From: Burhinus oedicnemus
Taxonomy: Eukaryota > Chordata > Aves > Charadriiformes > Burhinidae
Assembly: GCA_008921705.1 (NCBI GenBank)
Contig: VFFE01007215.1
Coordinates: 3,744,343 to 3,808,342 of the forward strand
Reading direction: 5' to 3'
Length of the DNA: 64,000 nt
Of the stretch, positions 10,960 to 21,300 are shown one piece after another. Made by a program: the position numbers and the translations under genes. The notes below the pieces were generated by a model, which worked only from the letters and a program-made list of their open reading frames with translations, was not told the DNA's origin and did not search any database. The stretch's first letter is position 1. Each line of letters begins with the position of its first letter.

Positions 10960-13900
10960 AGAGCTCAGGGAAGTCGAGGAAAGTCAAAACTAGAACTATT
11001 ATTGTTATTAAAAATAAGACTTAGATATTACTACAGATTTATACTCCTACTGCTGGAAATGACAAAGAACAGGAAAAGGAATAAGGAGAAAGTAAGCAAG
11101 GAAAGACAGGGAAATGTAAGCCAGGTTGTAGGCTGCACCAAGATTAAGGGTGGCTTTGGAGCTAAGGAACTCATAATCCTCCCGCCTGCACTGTCAGTCT
11201 CCCAGTCTTTTTCTTGAGGTTACAATGTGCCCTCATGGTTTTAGCTATCACTCTGTGTTTTGGAGACAGCTTCTCCAAAACACCCCTCTGTTGTTTTCCT
11301 TCTTCATTACCATTGTATTGTGCTTTAAAGATGAGGATGCAAACAGACAGGTTCAATGGTAGAAAGATTACATTTAAGCTATCAGACAGAACAGATTATT
11401 TTTATATGGAAAAATAAAGCTGCAAAGTTGATTTATTTGGTAGGTGTCCATCCCAACCAGCTGGAAATAAAACAACTGGCACGTGGGTGGTAGCAACATG
11501 CAGATCAATGCTACATGAGGATATTTGTCACTATTTATATCTAACACAGGTGTATATTAATTATATATTTGCTGGAAGGCAGCCAACACTCAGACTTCCA
11601 GGGAAGCACTTACGGCCTTATACAAAAAGATTTTAAAAAATAAAAAGCAGCCCACAATTTTCCTTCTTCTCTCCTGTTCATATGAATTCTCCAGCTCTAT
11701 GCTGGAAGAGCAATTGAAAATCTGTATGCTCACAGGAACTCTTTGCAGGATTCATCAAATACTGGTCTTTGGCCTACCACAAAAAGATGCCTAATACAAT
11801 AAAATTTTCAGGCTCAATATTTTATCTTCAAGCCAGTTTGAAATTCTAGATCTGAAACTGGCTTATACACAGAAAGACACAAAAACTTCTAGTAAATGTC
11901 AGCAGCAACATAACATATACATAATTGTAACACAACAATGAATCTGCTTGGCGTTAACTTCACTAAGTCACTTCTGGGTCAGTTCTACTGCAGAATAGCA
12001 ATTTTAAACAGAATCTGCAGCAGTTAGCTCTCAAAGCGTACATTTACTCGCTTACTTTCAAAACCCTCCCTTGACAACAAGCTAAAAAAAAAGTTTGAGG
12101 AATTTGGAACAGACTAGGGCAAAATGCTGGTTTTGTAAAACCAAATGACTGACATTGCCAAGAAAAAAGAAGTGCTCTGATTTTTCAGGACACAGGTATC
12201 AAAGTCAATCTGAAAAGGAAAGAATAATAATCTCAAATAATAATCAGCCAGGAGTGTGCAGCGTCGTAGTTAAATAATTTAATCTTGAGCTTAACAGCTT
12301 TTACCAATGCTATAGCATAGTGTGATTACAAAACACCACTGCTCTTGGGAGAGGTTCCCTGCAGCCGGCTGCTCCGAGGCTGCGTGCACAGCCGCGATGG
12401 AACCCAGCCCGTCCGCAGGCAAGACCTGAGGTTAGGTACAGCTCTGAACTCAGCTGGGGTGGTAATGTAACTCTGCTGTAAAATGCACTTTTAAATTTCT
12501 CTCACTTCATACAAATATCCTGTTTGGAAACTTTTTTTTTTTCAAGTACATATAGTTTATATTTCTTTCCAGGCACAATTTCTTCTAAACTGTAACAAAT
12601 ATTGGCCATTGCTATTTATTCTAAAGTTAACAATGGCTGTATTTAGATCAGAAATCATTAACAACCAACCTGATATACGATCATACAATTTTTATTGTAA
12701 CAACATTTCACTTCTAAGCAGATTATTTCCCAAAAGCCGCTCGTCTAGGTATAAAATGTGTTTGTATTTTGAAATCTTAAAAAAAAAAAAAGTTTTTTAA
12801 AAGTTGCATGGTAAGTGCAACGATAAACATTAACAGTCTAAATCCATGGCAAGCCACTGTGCTTTGCTCACAGCATTACACATCATATGAAGGGATATGC
12901 TATGTGAGGAAGCACTTCTTTCTAGCTCTGTCATCTGTTTGTTGTGCATCAGCAACCATGTTTGTGTCATTTGTATGTGTAGGTAGTATGAGAGCTGTCA
13001 TTATAATTGCATTTTTCAAAGAGAGGCACGATGATATTTGCATATTTGCTTGGAAGATTATACAGTTCGGGAAGTCTGCCTTTGGGAAGTGCACGGACGG
13101 AGAGTCTGATTCTCCCTGGCAGTGGGAGAGCAGAGGTGAGGATGGATTTGTCTTCTATGAACGTCCCTGCAGAACGGCGGGAATCTGCAGATGCAGCCTG
13201 AAACACTCTTCAGCCTGCCACAGTCCTCAGGGAGACCAGCAAGCCCATCTAATACTTGCCGCTGACTGGCTGAGACTCAGGGGTGTGAGATAAATGATGC
13301 CCTCAGCCAACAAAACAGCAGAAATAACAGAGGCTGAAGACTCCTCCTATGCCATTGGCTTTGTACGGATTTCTGAACTTTCATGCAGAGACCTTGTTTG
13401 GCTGTTTCTTCAAACGTAAAACACTCACAGTCCTTTCTCTCTTTCCTGGTACGAAAGCCATGGCTCAGCCTTTTGCGATAGAAAAAACCAATTAGTTCCT
13501 TCTGTGACACTTTATAATTGAGAACTTTTCTGAGCTGATCTTTGAGACTGCCCAATAATATTTCATTCCTATTTATCAGTAACATGTTCGCTAATGCATT
13601 ACATGGCACCATTAGCATCTATATGCTCTGAGATTAGTCAGTGTTTCCATTAGGGAATTATAACTCATCCTTACAATTTGATTCCAGACAGAATCGTAGC
13701 TTTCAACATCAGAGCCGAGAGTGATTTAAATAATGGAATTGGGCTATAAAATCTGTTTAGTTTCCAGTTTATACTTTATATTTCAAACAAAATGCAAAAA
13801 TATTGAAAAAGTTAAAATTGGGTTATTGTAAAGAACGTTTAGAATGCAGTTTTACTCCTATCAAAGATTGCTGGTTTTGTGCATTTATCTTTTTAAATAA

Positions 13901-14554
13901 CATTATTTCTATGTTGAGTATTCTACAAATACTTTTCTCAAAATGAAATTTCACAAGGATACATACAATACAGATTTGCACATCCATCTGTCACTGTACA
14001 GATAACTAATACCATTACATGGGTAGTTGATAAAAGAATATTTTGAATATATAATGGCTATGAAATTCTGAAGAAGGTATAAAGAGCTCTGATATTTTTC
14101 AGTTGACAGTCCTACACCATCACATTGTATCAAAGACGGCATTTTACATTCAAGAAACAGCTTTCTGTAGAAGAAAGATGAGAGTGCCAGGAAACTCATT
14201 TAAAAAATGAACAGGTTTTCAAAACTGTATTCTTAAATACAGGTTTTAAGTGCCCAGATATACATCTTTCTTTATTAACCTGTGTACACAATGGGTAAGA
14301 CACGATATTTGGAGTCCCAGGGAGAATTCTAGATGTTTCTGCTACTCTTGTCAGTAAATGTTGGTATCCATGGATAAACTCTTCTTTGATTTATAATTAA
14401 CTCTGACTCTATGACCTACTTAAAACAATGTATATAACAAACAACTTCCCTGTTAGTTTTATTCCTTTTATTGTGGTTTCAATCAAGTTTTATAAAATTA
14501 CTGTTTTATTACATCACTGAACTTAAATAATTTCATTTTATATTTGCTATTTTG
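10960..14554. other. non-coding unique sequence
   Basis: Apart from a CpG cluster at 12355-12430 (listed separately) I see no gene or repeat family. Short A or T runs lie at 12532-12542 and 12779-12791. An open frame of 161 codons on the plus strand (12808-13293) and one of 113 codons on the minus strand (13618-13277) resemble nothing I know. Confidence 0.55.
12355..12430 (+). other. small CpG cluster with a strong-context mini-ORF
   Basis: About seven CpG dinucleotides fall within roughly 75 bp in otherwise CpG-poor DNA. Inside it, ATG at 12397 has a near-ideal initiation context (GCCGCGATGG) and opens a 10-codon frame, MEPSPSAGKT, that stops at 12429. The patch is too short for a conventional CpG island. 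It could be the relic of an exon or promoter, or a chance GC patch. Confidence 0.2.
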
Positions 14555-15045
14555 TATATGTCTGGAAGGGCCTCAAGAGGTCATTTATAGTCCAATCTCA
14601 TGCTCAAAGCAGGGCCACTTAGATCAGATTGCTCAGGGATGCATCCAGGTAAGTATTGAAACACTTGAATGATGGAAATACCATCACCTCTCTAGGAAAC
14701 CTCTGCCAGTACATCGTCACCCTCATACTGAAAATATTTTTTCTTAAATCTAATCAGAATTTCCCATGTCCGTTGCCTTTTTTCCTACCATTGAGCATTT
14801 CTGGGAAGAGCCTGGCTCTGTCTTCTCTACACTGTCCTGTTAGGTAGTTGAAGACAGCAATGTATCCTCCCTTAACTTATGTTCTTAAGGCTGAACAAGG
14901 TTCTCGTTGAGCATCACATCTTTCAAATCCCTGACTACCTTGGCTACCCTCAGCTGGACTCACTCAGTTATATCAAAGTCCTCCTTGTACTGGGCAGCCC
15001 AAAACAGGACACAGCAGTCCCAACAGGAGTCATGTTCTATGTGCT
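14555..15045 (-). mobile_element. old CR1 LINE fragment (3' region)
   Basis: CR1 is the dominant non-LTR retrotransposon of birds. The plus strand here reads as the reverse complement of a CR1 3' part. Diagnostic blocks include TCTGGAAGGGCCTCAAGAGG at 14561, TCTAATCAGAATTTCCC near 14746, GGTAGTTGAAGACAGCAATG near 14842, CTCAGCTGGACTCACTCAG near 14949 and GGGCAGCCCAAAACAGGACA near 14993. The last two correspond to the C-terminal part of the reverse-transcriptase ORF2. Frames are broken and divergence is high, so the copy is dead and 5'-truncated. The terminal octamer repeats typical of CR1 are not clearly preserved. Confidence 0.88.
14646..14654 (+). other. perfect cryptic 5' splice site inside CR1
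   Basis: CAG|GTAAGT (junction after 14648), continuing AT, matches the U1 snRNA complement at all nine core positions. It lies in the antisense orientation of the CR1 copy. Use in vivo is unknown. Confidence 0.5.
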
Positions 15046-15053
15046 AAAAAAAT

Positions 15054-15099
15054 GAACTTACTTTTAAGTGAGTGAAAAAAGTAAGTGAACTTACTTTTA
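15054..15099. repeat. short direct and inverted repeats at CR1 edge
   Basis: GAACTTACTTTTA occurs at 15054-15066 and again at 15087-15099. The second copy forms an inverted pair AAAAGTAAGT-GA-ACTTACTTTT (15077-15098) with 10-bp arms. The structure begins within about 10 bases of the CR1 5'-truncation point. Confidence 0.8.
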
Positions 15100-16029
15100 T
15101 TTTTATAGATCTACTGTATTTATATTTATAATGTACTATTTTAAATTTATACTTATATTTACAATATTTATAGTAAAGTCATGGTATAATACGTTTGTAA
15201 AAAAATTGAGTTCATATTACAGATTCGATAAATGCAGCATTTGATTAAAACAGTTAAATATTTGCTATACACCCCCAAGAACACTATCAAGCAAAATTAC
15301 AATGGAGCTGTTATCCAAGGGGAAGTATGTGTGGCACTGTTACTAAACAATCTTAATGTACCATTAGAAACCATTAAGTTTTAACTTTGTAAAACAGTAC
15401 TAAAGAACAAATGTCCACTGAACTAGTCAACAGAAGAAAAATAAAAAGAAATAGGCAAAAAAAAAGTTGCCAATGTTACAGTTCAGAGTCACAACATTTA
15501 ATTTGTTTAGACTTTCAAAAATCCATTACATATTTGTCTTACAGAGTTAATCCTGTTATAAAATTTATTTATGAAGTTTTATAAGGGAGGTTAAGTTACA
15601 GGAGTCATACACAAATACCAAAATTGCAAAGATAGAAAGTATTACCAAAGTACCACAACAATTATCATGGTCTGAACACAAAGATAACAATAATATTATG
15701 CTGTAGAGATTATTCTTTAACATGGGATGAGAAAGTCCACAAGACTATTATAACAAAGCAAAGGATGAGATGCAAACATGAAAAGACGTGTTATTTCCAT
15801 TTGAGAAAAGTGGGAAACAGGATGTCGAGCACTGAAATAAATTGCCTAAGGCAACGCATGTAGATACACGTGCTGAAACCAAATCTTCTGAAGCCCAGAC
15901 TTACGTCTTTCGGCTAATTCAAGAGCTCTGGTTTCAGTTCCTGTGCATTAACCCATTTTCTGAACAGCCATGATTCTTCTTCCACTTAATTGAATGACAA
16001 AACTTGAACTGACTTAACAGTATAGGGGC
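15100..16029. other. AT-rich non-coding sequence
   Basis: Very AT-rich DNA (especially 15100-15260) with no recognisable gene or repeat family. Confidence 0.6.
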
Positions 16030-16260
16030 AGTACTTGGGAATGGACAGGTCTCTCCTCTACCCACAGAGCATGACAAAACCCAGTGGTGAGGTGGCCCTG
16101 GGAGAAGCTGGAGCACGTGGCAGGGTTGCACTGGGTGAAGAAATGACACGGGAGCGTGCTTCTGCATCTGGGCACATGCCCAGGCTCACTCCTGGGCCTG
16201 GGCACATGGACAGGCTCCTTCCCCAGTCATACAAAGAGGGAGAAAAAGCGCCACCCATGC
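16030..16260. other. GC-rich block with a degenerate tandem repeat
   Basis: A GC-rich block in AT-rich surroundings. A 25-base unit beginning CTGGGCACATG occurs at 16168-16192 and, slightly diverged, at 16198-16222, a period of 30. Several frames on both strands stay open here because stop codons are rare in GC-rich sequence. No frame encodes a recognisable protein. Confidence 0.5.
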
Positions 16261-16537
16261 TGCAAACAACAAAGTGCTCGTGATTCGCACCTCAATTGTG
16301 TTGCCTACTGCTTCATTCACTACCTCTCCCTTATCCTGAGCTACCCGTACAACAACTTTATTACCACAGTATCAAATTATTAGTTTATTCTCTCTCCTAA
16401 CCTTCTACCCAGTGACAGCCCACTCAACCCACCTCTGCCTTCTCCAAAAAAATGTCAAGGATATGATTTTGTTCCTTTTGAACATCTTTCTAAATCTCTC
16501 TAGTTCTGCTGTTAGCTATGCATGTTTACCTAAACAT

Positions 16538-16568
16538 ACACACACACACAAACCACACACACACACAA
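16538..16568. repeat. interrupted (AC)n microsatellite
   Basis: Two AC tracts are separated by a short AAACC-type interruption. Confidence 0.95.
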
Positions 16569-17800
16569 AATGTAAAGCATATATAACAAGCAATGTATTT
16601 GGCCATACAAATATTAATTTTAGCCTGTGATATTAAAAAGAAAAATCTCAAATGTTCTGCTATGCCATAACATTTTCAAACAGGAAACTCATAAATTTTT
16701 CTTTCAGTTTGTTCAAGCACTTTAAATGTTCCTTAGCATACCTTTCTATATCCTGAAACTGAAAATAGATAAAGAAAAATCTATTACTACAAAACTACTT
16801 AGTTTTTAAACTTTATAACTCGAAAGATGCAAAATTCAAAAAAAAAGCACACTGATTTTAAACACAGAGTATGAAAATAAGCAGCTTCTATTTTAACTTC
16901 AATGTCATGTTACAAAAGTCAGGTAGTTATATTTGTTTACCAAAACTTAGAGTCTGGTTCAAGGTGAAGCCTTCCCCAGAGTGTTAGAAAATTAATAGCT
17001 ACACAGCACAGAGAAAGTTTCCTGTCAATCTACGAACAAGTGAAAACTACCGCAGTCAACACATGCCCAATGATCGCACATTTGATTACTCAATATTCAG
17101 CCCTGCAGACCACCTTTGCTACAAATAAGTATGAAAGGAGAGATAAAAAAAAAAAAAGTTGCAATGAACAACAAGCAGCATGTAATACTTATGAGTACAT
17201 CTACTATTCCACTGCTGCACGTGCTGTGTAGCCAAGCTCAGACACAAAGACCTGTAGAAGTATTTGATAGGATTCCACCGGCTACAAATTTTGCCCCTAA
17301 TCTGAAATGTCTTTAAAAGTAAAACTATTATTACATCTAAATGGTCAGAGTATTTTCATGTGGGTATTACAGTCAAGTCACAAAATCAGCCTTCATCTGC
17401 TGTTCTTATCATGGCCTTTGTGCCACGGACAAGAATGCAACTCCCATTCATTTCAACAGCAGCAGTGCTTGCTGCATACTGAAAGACATCATATAATTGA
17501 TTTTAAGCTGATTAAGGGGAGCATACAGCGCCCGTTCATTCCTAGCTTTATCTTCTGTTTCTGTTTCTGTTTTGCCAAGGATTTGAAAACAAATGGAGCA
17601 AATACAATATTTGGTCTAACCACAATAATGAAACATTTCTATTCTGTTTGTGGAAAAATTCGTACAACGTTTGCATTAGATATAATGTTATTTTCTCTCA
17701 TAAATGGATTTAATTTTACCAAGTGCTTAGTTAAATGTTAAGCCTGGAGGAAACCGTTGCCAGTCAAAAACTGTATTATACAAGGCAACATTTTTTTGTT
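16569..17800. other. non-coding unique sequence
   Basis: No gene or repeat is recognised. There is an A13 run at 17145-17157. A 144-codon plus-strand frame (17307-17741) resembles no known protein. Confidence 0.5.
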
Positions 17801-17801
17801 G

Positions 17802-17838
17802 CAGGTCATTCAATGACCTGAAACACTACCGCGTTTCA
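17802..17838. promoter_or_regulatory. nuclear-receptor-type inverted repeat plus second dyad
   Basis: CAGGTCATT-C-AATGACCTG (17802-17820) is a 19-bp dyad with perfect 9-bp arms. It contains two AGGTCA half-sites in inverted orientation separated by five bases (IR5). It is followed at once by TGAAAC (17819-17824) and its inverse GTTTCA (17833-17838). AGGTCA is the core half-site of nuclear receptors, but IR5 is not a classical spacing (oestrogen receptor uses IR3). The dyad is directly visible. Binding is inferred. Confidence 0.25.
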
Positions 17839-17879
17839 AAAAACTGATGCTGTGACAGGAACTGAAGCATCCGGTAGAA

Positions 17880-18260
17880 TTGCAAACGTGCTGTGATGGG
17901 CAAAGCGGAGCAGGAAGCTGGGCAGAGAGAGGGCTGACGGAGAAAGACACTCGGGTTTCTCCTCCTGTCCTCCCCATCCCCTGCCTTCCCCTGTGCCCAG
18001 GGTTTGTGGGTGCAGCCTGTGAGAAGGGAGGCTCCCAAGGAGCTACTTGACGCCCGGCTCCATGCCTTTGGCATGCGATGGGCGTCCTGAGGTGGTCAGG
18101 TCACAGCACAGTTATTGCACAAGTCCAGGGCTGTGCAGTAACTAAACCCTATGCTGATCAGTTCTGGCACATCCTAGATATCTTCTGTTCACTGGGCTTC
18201 ACACAGTTTTGGGGTGCTAGAGGGTACTCTCTCGCGGAATCCTGTATCATTTCCCATAAC
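17880..18260. other. GC-rich block
   Basis: GC-rich with scattered CpGs and a CATGCC-TTT-GGCATG dyad near 18060. It immediately follows the inverted-repeat dyads. A minus-strand frame of 82 codons (18074-17826) is open but not recognisable. It may be a decayed CpG-rich element or exon. Confidence 0.3.
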
Positions 18261-18317
18261 CATCCCCGGGAGCAGAATTCAGTGGCAGTACAAGCGAAAA
18301 CGGAACATGGCAAATAA

Positions 18318-21300
18318 AATACAAGTAGGACACAGACATATGAATGACTTTTTTTCTCATTAATAATGTTATATATAAATAAGTAGCATCAATCAAATTT
18401 CTTATTTGAGCAATATAAGTTGCCTCAACTTTGGCAGTGTTAAACAGTCATCTAAACGCCTATCTAAAACAACTTTGGGTGCAAACAAAATAAAAAATTG
18501 GACAAGAACTATGGGCAATTAATGGACTAAGTAATAAAAAAATGCTTTAAAACTGTGATTATCTTATCAAATATAGTTGCTTATCTGTGTCTATTACAGA
18601 TGTTTACAGTAAATATACCACAGTAAACCATTAACGGATGTTCTGATTATTAGGTAAAAGTTGCTTTATCAATTATATTCACCAAAGTTTGAAGTGTGTG
18701 TACATGATATATAGCAAGATATTGCTACTGGTGGAAGGAAAATAGATTCTGAAAAGGAGGTTCTGAGAGAGTGAAGAGTAGGCACACCAGATTTTGCTTT
18801 TGTTCCACTTACAAATGAAAATGAGGCCTTTCAGCTTTCCAACTAAATAACAGACAAATAAAATAATGATCCAGAATGATTTGACTAGACAGTAGAGTCC
18901 TCCATATTTCAGAGGCAGGGTGAACAAACCCCCAAACCCAAATTTGTTGGCTACAGTATCATATTAGTCATACTGAGATTGTTCCACGTGACCAAATACA
19001 TGAGTTGAGAGACTCATGGAGAGACCAATTTTAAAATATTTGGGGTTCAAGTGCCTTAGCTATTCTGAGATGCAAAAATGCCCTGAACTCACCCAACCAG
19101 AAACTGTATCCTTAAAAAAAACCAACTAAAATCCAAAAGCCAATCAAAAAAAATGAAAACCCTTCTTTCCCGTTTTGCTGACCTAACCCCACATGTAGCA
19201 CATGCACATCAACACCCCAGAGATCCGCTGATGATCCGCTTAAGGCTCTTTCGGTGACCTACCTTCTCGTGTGGGTCTTCCCTACCTTTTAGCTCAGTTG
19301 CCTCCAAATAACTCCTGTGGAGGTTGTGAGAATTAGTTACACACCAAGAATTAATTACATACTAGCTGGATATTGCCCAGAACATGCAAATAAATGTTAG
19401 GTAAGATTAATTACATTAAAAATATTAGTTATAAATCATGTGGTAGGCTGCAGAGTAGTAAATAGCACTGAAAGGCAAGGCTATTTAGCATGTTGCCATA
19501 GAGTCATAAAAAGTTTTGCTCAACAAGTACATGTTACCTTCGCTTGGGAAAAACTCTTTAGTGAACTGAAGTGAACACCCAGTATGTATTGGGAATTTTG
19601 GTCAAGGGGGATTGGTGTAACAGGCCTGTACAGCACAGGACAGTTAATTTATAACTTGGTACATCTAACATAGAATTCAACAGACTAAGAACACCTGCAG
19701 TATTTCTGAATGGCTTTCTAAGAATGGCTTGACCAGTTTACAATGAAGATAAAAGTGAGAGAAGTGATTAGTTTTGTTTGCATTCAAGTTGATAAACAAA
19801 AGTTACATGTGTATTTGAATAAATCATACATCATGAATTATGAAATTATACAACATCGGAATGATGAAAACCATTGATTTCTGTGTCTGCCTAAGGGCAG
19901 ACAGAAAGAACAAAAGAATGAGATTTATAGAGTATTCGCTAGGAATACTTCAAAAATGATGTACATTTTTCCTGTGGGAACAGATCAATACAATAATTTT
20001 ATTTTTAAGCTAAGGCATGGGTACCACTAGGACAGCCGTATCTCTTCTTCTGTCTAGTCTCACACATATGCAATGATATTCACATAATGTCTACACCAGC
20101 AAGATACAATTTTTGAAAATATAACACTTTGCTGTGAGCTCCTGGCAGCAGAGATCACATTTTTGCTCTACATCTTGCACTTAGCACAAGCATCCTGGGG
20201 CTAAGTGACATTTGCCTCCTTCACTCTACAAAAGAAAATGCTACTTTACTTCAAACAATTAATGACATGTTGTGAAGGACTGATTGAAAAATATATGTTT
20301 CCAATTTCATGCAATAAGATGGAAAAGTACTTACAAAAAGTCTAAGCTCTTCCCTAGGAGGAAAACAGGCATCAAAGTCAATGCATTGGGGTTTTTTTCT
20401 TTTTCTTTTTTTTTTTTTTTTTTTTTTTTAAAGGCTAATAGCTTGTAAATAGGCCTACAGGAGAGCCTGTCTGTCTCTTGGTGCCCAGTCCTGGGGAACA
20501 CACACCCCCTTAGCATTACACTGCTACTAGACACCACGGTCAGATGGGGCAGACACATCCTCCTTGGGATGCGCAGTCCTCTGACTGCTCATCAGTCCAG
20601 CGGGCTCCAATGAGAAAATGTGCAGCGCTAAGGCTAATGCAGAATGAGCTTGTGCTGCACGGTCAGTGTCTTGGGAGAGGCATGAGAAGAGCATGCCATC
20701 TTTCCAGCTGGGCAGAACGATATGTCTATTCTTATTGATAACACTCCTGCAGCCATCACAGCCTCAGGATAGGATTGAGTCAAAGTTTGCAGGGGGAGGG
20801 AATATCTTTTATTAGATCAACTAATGCAACTGAGGAATAGACAAGCTGTCAGATACACAAGAATTTTTCAGCTTCTCTTGGTTACCAAAATCAAAGACTC
20901 AGGAGAGATACTATACTTATGGAAATTTATAATCTCCCCTATCTTGGTCCTTTCCCCACAATCCCTTCAATGTTCCTTAAGAGATAATTTAGCTGTTTTT
21001 CTCTCCTGTACAAATAATTGCTTTCCCCGTAACCTCACTCTCCCTCCCTTTACGTAATTATTCCGTTAGCAGCACCTTTTTTCTCTCTGACTGACTAACA
21101 TATCCACTTAAACTCACATGCAATTTGTTCTCAACTTCTACTTAGCTTTGAAGTTTGCTGCTCCTGTTTTAGAAGAGTCTGTTGAGCCTGAAAACTCATC
21201 CACTTTTTTCCAGGCATCCCAGACTCCAGTAGAGAAAACAGTTGCAAAGAGTCTGGAGATGCTTTTGCTGTCCACTCTTTGCTGCTCACCGAAGAAGCTG

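Noticed and set aside
12808..13293. 161-codon plus-strand open frame
   Set aside because: No recognisable family, a weak start context, and overlapping minus-strand frames are also open.
14656..14847. Open frame on the plus strand at 14.7 kb
   Set aside because: It is antisense sequence of the CR1 fragment.
16168..16222. p53-type response element in the repeated CTGGGCACATG units
   Set aside because: The half-sites do not fit RRRCWWGYYY without mismatches.
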